From the NCBI RefSeq assembly GCF_030272615.1, contig NC_081412.1:693044083-693108082 (forward strand): DNA of 64,000 nt, given 5' to 3'. The translations under genes were made by a program, and so were the position numbers. This stretch comes from Cryptomeria japonica (lineage: Eukaryota > Streptophyta > Pinopsida > Cupressales > Cupressaceae). Below the pieces are notes generated by a model, which had not been told where the DNA came from, searched no databases, and was given only the letters and a program-made list of their open reading frames with translations. Positions 11,246 through 23,092 of the stretch are shown here, in pieces (positions within the stretch are counted from its first letter, which is position 1; the number at the start of each line of letters is the position of its first letter).

Positions 11246-12520
11246 AGCTAGTGGATCTGGCAATGGAAAGGAATGGGTATTCTTAGCTATCAAGGAAGAT
11301 GATCGGATACTTGAAGAAAAGGCCCTTGCTGTTAAAGTAGAAGAAAAGGATGAATGGGTGATAAATACTGGATGTTCACATCATATGACTGGAGATAAAA
11401 GGAAGTTTATATCCTTGCAAGAATTTGATGGTGGTCTGGTTAGATTTGGAGATGACAAAGAATGCATGATCAAGGAAAGATGAACTATATCGTTGGATGG
11501 TAAGAATGATACTAATAATGTTTATTATGTTGTAGACTTAAGGCATAATATTTTGAGTGTAGGAAAATTGGTGGATAAGGGATTTTAGTTACAATTCAAG
11601 GATGGAAAATGCAAGATTATCAATAGATCTAGATTGGAGATTGCAACCGGTACTTAGACTAAAGGTAACATCTTTCATTTGAACTCTAGTGACAAGACAT
11701 GTTTGATTGCACAAATTTATGAGAGTTGGCTATGGCATAAGAGGTTGTGTCTTGCAAATTTTGATTGAATTGTAAAGATCAATTCTACTAAGGTAGTTAG
11801 AGATATACCTAAGATTTTGAAGCCCTATAATCTGGTATGTAAGGAATGTCAAATGGGAAAGCAAGTCAGAACTTCTTTTAAGAGTATACAAGTTAAAAGT
11901 TTTCAAGGTGATAGATATTTTATGCCAATCATTGATGACTATTCTAGAATGATGTGGGTTACTTTTCTAAGGGAGAAATATGAAGCATTCAAAAAGTTTG
12001 AAATATTCAAAGATAAAGTTGAGACAAAGACAATATTGAAGATTAAATTCTCAAGGTTTTGTCAGGGTGGAGAATTTACATCCGGTGAATTTAATAGTTA
12101 TTGTGAAAAGAATGGGATAATGAGACAATTATCTGCACCCCAGACACCTCAGCAGAATGGAGTTGTGGAAAGGAAGAACACAACTATCTTGGATGCGGCT
12201 ATAACTATGATGATGGAAGCTAATCTACCACATATCTACTAGAGAGAAGCTATGAGCACGATGGTAAACACATTCAATAGAGTTTATATCAAAGGAGACA
12301 CCAGTAATACATCTTATGAGTTATGGTTTGGTCATACACCTACAGTTAAGTATTTCAGAATCTTTGGTAGTAAATTCTATATTAAAAGAGATGATTCCAT
12401 TGGAATGTTTGATCCTAGATTTGATAAAGGGATATTTCTTGGTTACTCTAATCAAACCAAAGCATATAGATGTTATAACAAAATATTGTAGAGAATTGTG
12501 GAGAGCACTAATGTCAAAGT
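11246..12520 (+). pseudogene. Protease and integrase of copia B
   Basis: The protease core reads WVINTGCSHHMTGDKRKF near 11350, with the active-site D-S-G changed to N-T-G. The GAG-pre-integrase segment SWLWHKRLCLANFD and CKECQMGKQVRTSF lead into the integrase core QGDRYFMPIIDDYSRMMWV. The stretch that normally carries the first catalytic Asp is missing just before this. The second Asp region reads FCQGGEFTSGEF where R(S)DRGGEF is usual, so that Asp is lost too. The catalytic Glu is kept in NGVVERKN. The C-terminal IFGSKFYIKRDD, DPRFDKGIFLGYSN follows. Several stops are present. Integration-dead. Confidence 0.87.
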
Positions 12521-12758
12521 GGATGAGATGAATAGAAGTCAAATCAGAACTTATGAGAGAGACCCGACAGTGGAAATAATCATAACTGAACCAGTAGCAC
12601 CTACACTGGAATAGAATGTTGAATGCGTTACTCCGCTAGTATCAAAAAATTCAATAGTAACTGAACATCAGAGCAGAGGAACAAAAAATCAGAAGACTCC
12701 TAAGTATGTTAGGTTAAATCATTCAGAAGATTAGATCATTGGAGACAAGAATAAAGGA

Positions 12759-14351
12759 GTGATGAAAAGAAGAAGGTTGGCAGCTGATGAGTTATGTTTA
12801 ATTTCTCAAGTTGAACTAGCATCAATAATTGAAGCATGTAAAGATGAATGTTGGATGAAAGCTATGGAAGAAGAATTAGATCAGATAGAAAAGAATAATA
12901 CATGGACTTTAGTTTCCCGACCTAAAAATAAGAATGTTATTGGAACTAAATGGGATTTTAGGAATAAATTGAATGAAGATGGAAAAGTTGTGAGGAATAA
13001 GACTAGATTGGTTTGTAAAAGATATTCTTGAAAGGAAGGAAGGAATTGATTATGATGAGACTTTTTCTCCCGTAGCTAGGATTGAAGTTGTGAGATTATT
13101 TCTTGGTTATACTTCCCATAAGAACTACAAGGTTTATCAGATGGATGTTAAGTGTGCATTTATGAATGGAGATCTTGAAGAGGAAGTTTACATTGAGCAG
13201 CCTGATGGATTTTCACTTTCACATGACAAAAACATGGTTTGCAGGTTAAGGAATGCTTTATATGGATTGAAGCAAGCCCCTAGAGCTTGGTATGCAAGAC
13301 TGGATAAATATCTTTTGAAGCTTGGTTTCACTAAAGGTAATGCTGACAATAATTAAAATTATAAGATCACTAATGATGACATATTGATTGTTGAAGTCTT
13401 GTTTGGTGATATCATTTTTGGAGGTGAGGATAAGTTATGTATGGAATTCTCTAATAATATGAAGAATGAATTTGAGATATCTATGATTGGGGAGATGAAA
13501 TTTTTCTTAGGTTTGTAGATTACTTAGACTGATAAAGGTATTTTCATCTATCAAACTAAGTATGCTAGGGATTTGTTGAAGAAATTTGGTATGGAAAATT
13601 CTAAACCAGTTGGTACTCCTATGGTTAGAAGTGAGAAATTGACTAAGATAGATGCATCAACACCGATAAATCCTACAAGGTACAAGTCTATGATTGGAGG
13701 TTTGTTATATCTGACTCAGACAAGATAGGATATAATGAATGCAATTTGTATTGTATCAAGATATCAGAGTGATCCTAGAGAGAATCAAGAGAGTGCAGTG
13801 AAAAGGATTTTCAGGTATTTGCAAGGAACAATTGAATATGGTTTGTGGTATCCTAAAGATGATGGTTTTACACTATGTGCATATATAGATGCAGATTGGG
13901 CTTGAGAAGTTGATGACCGGAAGAGCACATCTGGTGGAGCTTTCTTTTTTGGAAAAAAACTTGTTTCATGGATCAACAAGAAGCAGTCATGTACCTCTTT
14001 ATCTACTGCTGAAGTTGAGTATTTTGCTACTGCTACTAATTGTACAAATATTCTATGGATGATGCAAATGTTGAAGGATATAAGGGTGGATTTTAATGAA
14101 CTGGTAGTTATTCACTGTGATAACTCTGCCACTATTGACACATCAAAGAATCTAGTATTTCATTCTAAGACAAAGCACATATCTATCAACTACAATTTTT
14201 TGAAGGACAAGGTGGAAGAAAATGAAGTCAGACTGGCTTATGTGAACGCTAAAGAGAAGATTGCAGATACCTTCACCAAACCCTTTCCTAAGGAATCATT
14301 TGAGTACTTTAGAGATAGTTTGGGGGTTTTTGCCCCTCCGATAGAGACTTG
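12759..14351 (+). pseudogene. Reverse transcriptase and RNase H of copia B
   Basis: Motifs run in order: CWMKAMEEELDQIEKNNTW (RT N-terminus), NVIGTKWDFRNKLN, YDETFSPVARIEVVRL, VYQMDVKCAFMNGDLEEEVY, ALYGLKQAPRAWYARL, then a catalytic box reading LFGDIIFGG instead of YVDDIIFG, so polymerase activity is lost. RNase H shows AYIDADWA, KSTSGGAFFFG, AEVEYFATATNC, CDNSATIDTSKN, TKHISINYNFL and IADTFTKPF. There is a frameshift at about 13030 and stops at 13354, 13516 and elsewhere. The frame ends with TGA at 14350, just before the LINE target site. Confidence 0.9.
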
Positions 14352-14364
14352 AGTGATGCTAGTT
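14352..14364. repeat. Target-site duplication of LINE-1, left copy
   Basis: AGTGATGCTAGTT is repeated exactly at 30126-30138. A 13-bp variable-length duplication fits target-primed reverse transcription by a LINE, not an LTR element. Confidence 0.93.
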
Positions 14365-14549
14365 TTTGATTGTAGGAAAAACAAGTTTTGAAGGGACCCC
14401 AAAACCCTTTACATAAGAACCTTAAAAGATAAGAGCACTAAGAAACAAGACAGGGCATACTGCAAAAAAACCAGCAAAGTACTAGGAAAAAGCCAGCACA
14501 AAAGCCCAACACAACCAGCAACATCCAGCCAAAATAGAAAATAGACAAA
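14365..14549 (-). other. 3' untranslated end of LINE-1
   Basis: 185 bp after the ORF3 stop. The terminal 35 bases on the minus strand (GGGTCCCTTCAAAACTTG, then a T-rich run ending AATCAAA) resemble the LINE-2 terminus at 21065-21100. The conserved end probably carries the recognition signal for the LINE's own RT. There is no adenosine tail. Confidence 0.7.
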
Positions 14550-16128
14550 TTACTTAATGTTTTTAAGGGCATTAGCCAATTTTCCACTAATCCCTTGCAT
14601 TTCTTTGATATTATCCCTAATAATTGGGATTTCCTTGGAAGAGGCCAAGGCAACTTTTTTCATACTCACCCTAGTCCTTTTGGCTGCACCTCCAGGAGCA
14701 CTATTCACATTCCCAGCCTCAATAGCATCATCATCAACATCAAGGTCCACAATAGGTTTGGAAGTGTTGGAGCCATCAAGGTATTTGGCAATTTCCTCCA
14801 TATTCCTAGTCACAAAGTTGAGGATACCCGGAATCATAATCAGGAAGTTCTTCATAGTTGTCTTTCCTTCCTCCAGCTTTCTAATCTAAACTTCTATCTT
14901 ATCCACTTTTTCATCCATAACCTTTTTCCACTGCTCCTAGTTACTTTCACCTTTCTATCCCTACTCTTCTTGCTGATTAGCTATTTTTTCCATTTTATTA
15001 ATTCTTTCATATACCCACCTATCAAAATCCAGACGAGCATCAGACTGGTTCTTGAGCTTATCCAGAATAATCTCATCTCTAGCTCTATCCTTTTCCTTGC
15101 TCGTATCCTCCTTATCCTTGTTCTGCTTAGTTTCTATTTCCCTTTCCTCCTGATTAATCTAGTTGTCATGCTCCTCCATAGACTGGTTGTTAAAATTACT
15201 AGTACTCACATTGTGGGTAGGGTTGTTCTTCATCTTCTCCTCCTTCCTCTTCCCCTACTTCCTCATCTATCTAGCTCTCCTCCCTATCAAAATCATCAGT
15301 CTCCATCTCACTTTCTTCTTTTCCCATATCCTCAGGATCAGCCTCCATATCCTTTTGTTTATCCATGTCCTCAACTTTTTTCTCCACAGAGGCGTTTTTT
15401 ACCTTTTTACTCTATTTCAGCTCATCCTTACTGGGCCTAGAGTCCTCAATTTTCCTCTTACCTTTCCCCAGTGACACCAATAGCCTTTTGTTTTCCTGAA
15501 TTGCCAAAATCTTACAATGCTCATAAATGAGCAAAATAAGGCCATAATGTAGCACAGGAGAAGAGGGGTTCTTACTATGCTTGTTCAATGAGTACGACAG
15601 GGACTTGAAAAGATAATAGGGAAGAGAAACCCTCTTCTCATTCCTAAAGTGGTTCAAAAGCACAAAGTGATAGGTATGGACCCTAGTGAAGCGACCCTCC
15701 ATAGTGATAACTCCATAATGGCATTAAGCACACAAACCCAAATTTTTTTAATATTAGACGCATCATAATACCCCCCAAACGCTTTGCCTAATTTTTCTCT
15801 CCCTCCTTTTCTTTGCATGGAAAGAGCTTCACAACATTATTGGACTCTTTCAGGTCCCTAAAGAAATTGAGACTAGAATGGGGCATACCTGTGACCATAG
15901 AGATGAGGTTCGCGTCTAGCTTGAATTTTACACCATGAATTTTGAAGGAGCCATTTTTCCAGTTTTCAGTCACTCTGGTAACCACCAGGTTAATTCTGCT
16001 TTTGTCATAATCACCAATTTTTCCATGAAATGCATCATGAAACCCTTCTCTAGCTTTGTCCATACCTTAGGCATCTCTCGCCATCTAGAAATATTATCAG
16101 GTTCCTCTCTTCTAAGATCACCTCCCAT
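14550..16128 (-). pseudogene. LINE-1 ORF3 (accessory ORF downstream of RNase H)
   Basis: Broken copy of the ORF that is better kept in LINE-2 (21229-22935). The proposed start at 16128 reads MGGDLRREEPDNISRWREMP, matching MGGNKRRYEP in LINE-2. The N-terminal domain continues after a frameshift at about 16060 through FKLDANLISMVTGMPHSSLN and FFRDLKESNNVV, then GRFTRVHTYHFVLLNHFRN. A very acidic stretch (about 15250-15410) and a final helical part ending GISGKLANALKNIK follow. Several stops and at least two frameshifts. Function unknown. A long + strand frame across 14595-15440 is an antisense shadow. Confidence 0.7.
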
Positions 16129-16297
16129 TTTTGAATTCATTCTGCAATTTCTCTGCTTTTGCAACTTCAGAGCAATCTTCCAAATGGCACTCAACTTTTT
16201 GAAAATACACACCCACAAAGCGTGCAAAATTTTTATATTCTTATTTAGCACTCTACCCTTCTGACGAGCTATCATTACCTTTCTAAAGATTTGATGA

Positions 16298-19200
16298 TTA
16301 ATCATTAATACTACCATGATTAACGTGCGATCCTTCTTTCCCCATAATTATGTCCTTTCTAATGAGATCTTTAATATTAAAATCAATATTATCTTCACCA
16401 TTCCATATGCTTTTATCTTCGGAAATAACACCAAGGTTAGCAAGACCATCTACTATGGCATTTTTTTCCCTAAAAGCATGCTCAATAATAATTGATTTAA
16501 AGCTAGAAATAATTTCTTTGGCTTTAAAAATGATATTTTCGATAGACCATGAAGGCTCAACTTCACCCTTAAGGAATTTAATAAATTAAGAGAATCTCCC
16601 TCCAACCATAGATTATCATCATCGAGATTTTTAGCTACAATCAATGTATTTAGGGCAGTTGTGGCTTCAACATAACGACTAGTTTGGTTACCCAAAGGGC
16701 CAGCAACAACCACAAGGCAACTTCCAGTAAAATTCTTGACAATGCACCCATAACCAACATTGTCAGGATTTCCCTTAGAGGCCCCATCAAAATTGTCCTT
16801 GATCCATCCCTGGGAAGGAAAGCACAAGAAAAGACCATCTCTACCTTTATCCTTGTTGTTTCTACTATTGGAAAGGATCCATCTTTCATTAAAGGCTTCT
16901 TTAGCAAATAAACCAGTATCAATTCCATATAACCATTCATGGATCCCTCTATAAATTTTATCCACCACCACTTCAGGGTTCACACTTTTTTCCCTAAAAA
17001 TCTTATTATTACGCTCCTTCCAGATGTTCCAGATGACAATAGGGAGAATAAGTTTCTAAAGCTCAACATTCTTAGAATTAGAACTAGGGCAATACCATTG
17101 CTATCAGAACCCTTCCAGAGAGTTCGAGAAAACCCAACTCAACCTCCACTTACTAAGAATAATATTCCAAATATCTTGACTGAAATTGCACTGGTAGAGG
17201 ATATGGCAAGCAAACTCCTCCTCCCTGCAATAAAGAGAGCACCTGTTAGGAAAAAAAAATCCATGCTTATGGAGATTATCAAGGGTTAGCACCTTATTTT
17301 GGATAAAAATCCAAAAGAAGATATTAATTTTGGGAGTCAACTTCTTTATCCACACTTTTGCCCACAAAAAGATCTCTTCCAGAACTTTGTAATGGATAGA
17401 AACCACTGAAGACACATAATATTTCCCATTAGAAGTTTCCTTCCAAATAAAACAATCCTTAGAGTGCTCCATAAATATTCTGGAAGAAAGCAAGGTCTCC
17501 AAAAATTTTAATCCCAGACAAAACTGGCTAAACTCAATCCACTTCCCATTTCTCCAGAAGTCCCTCACAAGGTCTCCATACCTACTTTTAAACTAGTCTT
17601 TCCATTCATTAAGAATGGGGATTTCCTTTAGTGGTTTATCCATTAGCCATATGTCCTCCCAGAATCTAATAATTCTCCCATTCCCCAATTTCCACTTTCT
17701 TCCAGCAGCAGCCCAAACTTTGGCCATTTGAACAATGTTCCAAATTGTAGAACCGTCCACAAGAAAGGATTTATCCATAAATTCTTCCTCAGATGGTTTC
17801 ATGTGAAGGTATTTCTTTTTCCAAATGGAATTCCATTCTCTTTCTTCCCCTTTCATTCTCCAAATTTGTTTAGCTAACAAGGCATTATTCATAGTCATAA
17901 TGTTCCTTATTCCTAGACCCCTAAAAGCCTTAGGAGTGCAAATATTATTCCAGGCAATAAGGAGGATTCTATTTTTATCTTCCACTCCTGACCATAAGAA
18001 TATTTTTTGAATTCTTTCAATGGCCTTAACAAACTTCCTAGGGATTTTAAACAAACTAAGGGCATAGATAGGCAAATTTTGAAGGGTAGCCTTAAGCATT
18101 GCCACCTTACCCGCTTGGCTGAGGAGGGCTCCCTTCCATCCAGCCAGTTTGGAATTGAATCTATCAACCAACTTCATCTAGAAATTCTTTGAAGGCTTTA
18201 AGCACAAAGGGAGACCCAAATAAGTAGAAGGAAACTCAACAATTTTACATCCAAGGATCCTTTCAATCCTTCTTTATCTATCCACAGGGGTATTTATGAA
18301 GAACAAAGAACTCTTATCCCAATTTATTTTTTGACCAGAAGTAGCTTCATAGGAATCCATAACACTCTTCATATTTCTCGCTTCTCTTATGGTAGCTTCT
18401 CCCATGGTAATAGAGTCATCAACAAACTGTTCATGAGTATAGGTTAAGTTGGATGAGGAAGGCGTAAGGCCTTTGAGTTTCCCTTCCTCCACACTTCTCA
18501 TAATAAATCTACCCAAACTTTTTGCCAAGATAGTAAACAAAATAAGAGAGATAGGATCCCCCTATCTTAGACCTCTATAACTTTTGAATAAAATAGATGG
18601 AGATCCATTAATAATAACTACAAAAGAGGTAGTACTAATCAACTGAGAACAAAGCTGTATCACCTTTTCCCCAAACCCAAAAGATTTCATAATTCTAAAA
18701 AGGAATTGCCAACTCACTCTGTCATAGGCCTTGGACATGTCCATCTTAAGAAAAAAGCCCTATTTTTTTGCTACAATTAAAGAATGAATATTCTCATGCA
18801 CTGAAATGATGGAATCTATAATCTGTCTACTAGGGACATAACCATTTTGCTGAGTTGAAATAATGCGGGGGAGGATATCCAACATTCTAGAAGTGAGCAC
18901 CTTAGATATTATCTTGTAAATAGAGTTACAAAGACTGATAGGTCTAAACTTATTGAGAGAATTAGCTCTAGGGATCTTAGGAATAAGGACAATAAAGGTA
19001 GCATTGAGTTCTTTTAGAAGCCATCTAGATCCAAAGAATTCTTTAACTCCATTACAAATATCAATCTCCACAATATGCCACAATTTTTGAAAGAACAACA
19101 TAGGGAATCCATCCGGACCAGGAGACTTGTCTCCAAGAAAGAAAAACATATCCTTTTTGATCTCTTGATTCGAAGGGATCCAAGAGAGGATTTTGTTGTC

Positions 19201-20493
19201 ATCCTCATTGAAAATGGGAGGGATAGCCTGAGCTAGAACGTCTTGATTTCTGATATCCAGAGAGTCCACACCTCCCAAAAGATTACTAAAGAAATCCATA
19301 GCTTCCTTTCTTATTTCATTTTCATCTAACAAAATCCCCCTATTGCTGGATAAATTGGATATCTTGTTGGCCGCCCTATGCTTGAGAGAAGTCACATGGA
19401 AAAACTGGGTACTTTTATCACCTTCCTTCAAATACAACGCTCTTGACCTTTGTCTCCAAAAAGTTTCTTCATTAGAGATAATTTCATGGTATTTGGAGAG
19501 CAACCCATTTTCAACATTCCTCAAATCTTCAGAAAGACCTTCCACTTGAATTTTATCTTGAACTTCTTTAATATCTATCTTAATATGAGCTTTCATTTTA
19601 AAGATATCTCCAAAAGTCTCTTTATTCTAGATTTTGACTTTGGCTTTGATAATATTAAGCTTTTTGGCCACTCTAAATAAGGCAGTACCCTTAGCCTCTG
19701 AATTCCACCATTCAAAAACAAAGTTTTCCAATGAAGGGTGGGACAACCAAGATTTTCCAAATCTAAAAGGGAAATTATGCTTTGAGGAAGTGGAATTGGT
19801 AGTGAAAGAGATAGGATAATGATTAGAACCAATCTTAATGATAGACGCCAAAGAACAATTATACTTAGGGAGCTAATTGAGAGAGATCAGGGATCTATCC
19901 AGCCTAACTTGAATGAGATTAGGGCCAATTCTTCTATTGGTCCAAGTGTAATTAATCCCTTGGAGATCCACATCCATCAAAGCTTGATCATTAATAAATT
20001 CCATAAGATCTTGTCTTCCCTCCAGTTGCAAAGGAAGGCCTCCCATCTTTTCATCCTCTTTTAAAGGGGTATTGAAATCTCCCATAATCATCTAGCTTTT
20101 ATCATAAAATCTTTGTCTCTCTTTAGCCAGGCTCCTCCAAAATTTAGCTCTTCCAACTTTAGAATTAGGCACATAGATATTAGTGATAACCCAGACAAAG
20201 TTATCCTTAATATGCTCAAGCAAAAATGAGGTCCTATTAACCCCTGAAGCAATTTCCTTACCTTTAGTATAATTCTGATTCCAAAAGATAGCTGTACCTC
20301 CAAAAACACCCTCCGAGCTTGTTCCAATTACCCCATTACTTTTGAAAATTCTAATTCTTTCCACTTTATCCTTACACATCTTAGTTTCCTAAATAAGAAC
20401 TACATCTAGTTTATGATCTCTAATAATAGTATGCAACACATCCTATTTGTGGGGGGCATTCAACCCTCTGATATTCCATGAAATTATCTTCAT
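16298..20493 (-). pseudogene. LINE-1 ORF2: endonuclease, reverse transcriptase, RNase H
   Basis: Polyprotein for target nicking and reverse transcription. The start MKIISWNIRGLN at 20493 is the standard plant L1 endonuclease opening. WVITNIYVPNS, MIMGDFNTPL and GSNHYPI are endonuclease motifs. RT begins near 19600: DKSPGPDGFPMLFFQKLW, FRPISLCNSIYKIISKVL, MSKAYDRVSWQFLF, catalytic box FVDDSITMG, then VNYLGLPL-type and GGLGIRN-type regions. A zf-RVT-like CSLYCREEEFACHILYQC lies near 17240. RNase H is at about 16850-16400: NFDGASKGNP, VEATTAL, LEGDS and VDGLAN, giving D-E-D-D. It stays in one frame for 3.9 kb with about ten stops; one frameshift falls inside RNase H. Confidence 0.92.
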
Positions 20494-21064
20494 ACTTTAA
20501 CTGGGGATAACGCTGACTCAATGGAGCTCTATGTTCCATCAGCACGGTTCTTCCAGCTTTCCTGTTCCCTCTGATTCTTTAGAGAGGGTCTCCCCTATTT
20601 TTTTCTCTGACTTCCAACATCTGCAACCTTCTTATTCTTGCTTCTAGTTGAAATACCCCCATTGGGTCCTCCATAATTTGACTTGCCTTCTTTAATACCA
20701 AAAATCCTAGGATTTCCCTCAGATCCACCGTCTCCTTGCTTTTAGGAGGAGTTTTGCATTGGGAGTTCAGGATCATATTTCTAGTTTGCTTAGGACTTCC
20801 ATTGGTTAATAACAATAGTGACACAGTTTCCTAGATATTATAGTCCCGCGCTTCATTAAAGTCTTCCTCATTTTCTTTATTATTAGATGAAGTTGAAGCA
20901 TCATCATTGGAAAAATCATCAACTTTACCCTAGATGATAGGATCAACCTTCAAATCCTCTGAGTCAGTTTTTTGAACTAGTTCTTCAGTCCCATTCTCTT
21001 CCTCCTTGTTACTTTCTTTTTGACTATTAGAATAGACACAATCAGATTTTTCCTTGTTATTGTT
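20490..21064 (-). pseudogene. LINE-1 ORF1, C-terminal part
   Basis: Continuation of ORF1 beyond LINE-2. It starts at the left copy of the LINE-2 target duplication with NNNKEKSDCVYSNSQKESNK, a polar, acidic, low-complexity tail, and runs to about 20580 with stops. A frameshift leads to a frame whose TGA overlaps the ORF2 ATG in the tetranucleotide ATGA (20493-20490). The same overlap is found in LINE-2. This suggests ORF2 is translated by termination-reinitiation. Confidence 0.65.
21049..21064. repeat. Target-site duplication of LINE-2, left copy
   Basis: TTTCCTTGTTATTGTT is repeated exactly at 29065-29080. This 16-bp duplication lies inside ORF1 of LINE-1. Confidence 0.93.
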
Positions 21065-21228
21065 CTGATTAATTAAAAAAGAAGGTTTTCAGGACCTGAA
21101 ACCTTTAACAAGAGAAATTAAGATAAGTCACCAACAGTGGTTAAGAACTGCATACAAAAAGACTGGCAAAAAGCCAATAAACTGAAAAAGACAACAAAAT
21201 AAACAACAACAAAGAAACTGAGAGGGCA
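21065..21228 (-). other. 3' untranslated end of LINE-2
   Basis: On the minus strand it ends GGTCCTGAAAACCTTC followed by TTTTTTAATTAATCAG, then directly the target duplication, with no poly(A). It resembles the terminus of LINE-1, so the two copies use the same tail-less 3' end. Confidence 0.7.
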
Positions 21229-22935
21229 CTACACAGTAATTTTCTTTAACAAGTCCTTCGCCTTCATCACCAGCTCATCGTAAGTAACCCCGATAGCTTT
21301 AAGGTCTTCTAGATCCTTGTTTGGTTTTTTGTCCTTCTTTTTGCCTCTGGTACGGGTTCTAGGACCTTGAACTTCCCCTGTTCCTTTAGTTTCTGGGTCA
21401 ATGTCCAGAATTTCCTTGTTATCATCCAGCTTGCTGATAAGAGTGTCGGTGTTGTTGGCTGAAATCTTCAAGATGCTGAGGCTTTGTTTGGCAATGCTCT
21501 TCAGACACTCCTCTATTTTACCAATTTTTCTAACAGTATCTGTGAGAATGTGGTCCTTGGTGTCAACAAGATTCTTTCTTTCCAGCAAATCCTTCTCAAT
21601 TTTTTCGAACGTGGGATTGAAAGCATATCTTATGTCTTTAGCTTTGGCGATGGTACTTTTTAGGTCCTCAATGAAGTTCGCCATGGTTTTCCCTTCCCCT
21701 ATATTGATGGATTCCAGGATCAGGATTCTATTACAGAGTTTTTTATTTTCGTCCACAGCTCTCTTGTAACCATTGATGAGCCACTCGATTGTTTCCATAA
21801 AAACATGCAAACCCTCGGGGGGAGGATTAGATGGGTGGTCAACTTTTTTAGGGGTAGCCATTTCCACTTTAGGGGTGTGCCAGGTGGTGGTGTCAACAAC
21901 CCTAAGAGCCTCTTCCAATGTTTCCTTTTCTAGATTCTGGTCGTTATCTAGGTCCCTGACCTGCTTTTGAGCTTCCAATTCCTTAACAGTCACCTCTTTC
22001 TTCTTGTGCATTGTTTTGGCCTGGGTGTGAACTTTAGTCCTCTTCTTCAGCTGCCCTTGAGGGTTCTCTTCCTCAGAGTCATCTGAAGTCTCCTCTTCTG
22101 AAGAAATGCTAATCAAGGGTTTACCTTTAGGCTTTTTTCCCTTGGAGGATGAGGGTTTGGTTTTTCTGTATTTCCTCTTCTTTCTACTATCATAATCTGA
22201 GACATCCATGCTATCCTTAGTGTCGGTCGTGGGGTTGCTTTTAGATTCCTCATCCTCTGAGAAGGTAGGGTCAGACCCCTCATCCTTAGTATCCTCAGAG
22301 GGGTGCATGTGAGCAATTTGGTTGGCCTTAAGATGGTCATAGATGAGGACCATCAGGCCTTGGTGCATGGCTGTATCACCCCATGGGTTCTCTTTGTGGG
22401 CCTTGAGGGATGCATTCATTGAATAGAGCAAAAAATAAGGAAAATTTACCTTATCATTGTGCCTAAAGTGGTTCAGTAGGACAAAGTGATAACCATAGAC
22501 TTTGGTGAACCTACCATCTAGCATGATATATCGCATTAAAACAAAGAGAACTTCCCGCCAGGGCTTGGCAAAAGCCTTGGGTGGGTAGTAGGTTTTGCTC
22601 AACTTTACCAGTCATTTCTTCTCTTTCTCCATGTTCGGGTATCTTTCTATAGCTTCCCTGCTGACTTTCCTATCTCTGTAGAAGTTGCACCCATCTCTTG
22701 TGAGGCCCGTAGCTTGAGCAATTAGATCGTCATCGATTTCCACAGTCTGATCTCCCATTCTCAGCATTCCCTTCTTCTAGTTTTTATAGAAAAAGTTGGT
22801 GACCATGCCGTCATGACCATGGAGTCTCTCCATGAATTTTGAGAGGCCACCCTTCTACAGAATACCCCAAACCTCCTCCTTCTATTTCCATTCTTTACAG
22901 CTACTTGGTTCATATCGCCTTTTGTTGCCACCCAT
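21229..22935 (-). pseudogene. LINE-2 ORF3: accessory protein downstream of RNase H
   Basis: A third ORF of 568 codons, one frame throughout, with four in-frame stops near the N-terminus and an uninterrupted 457-codon stretch from 22602 to 21229. The start at 22935 (MGGNKRRYEPSSCKEWK) matches LINE-1. An N-terminal globular domain (about residues 30-200) contains FMERLHGHDGMVTNFF, EIDDDLIAQATGL, CNFYRDRKVSREAIERYP and GRFTKVYGYHFVLLNHFRH. A Ser/Asp/Glu-rich linker follows, then a strongly basic segment RKKRKYRKTKPSSSKGKKPK that looks like a nuclear localisation signal, then long helical, coiled-coil-like sequence to MKAKDLLKKITV. Known L1 proteins end at or before RNase H. Function unknown; the fold pattern recalls plant ORFs often labelled putative transposon protein. 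Confidence 0.8.
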
Positions 22936-23092
22936 TTTGTCATTGTTCAACACCAGATTTCAAAACTTGCAGAGTAAATTAGCTGGAAAGATTTTCAAAA
23001 CAATAAGAGTCATCCAAAAAGTGTGGGAACTTATTTTGATGATAATATAAATAATGAATATCTCATTATTACAGTGACTCGAAGTACTCAAA

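Noticed and set aside
14595-15440. Long + strand open frame of 281 codons.
   Set aside because: It lies antisense to the acidic part of LINE-1 ORF3; its Leu/Pro/Ser-rich sequence is what reverse-complemented acidic codons give.
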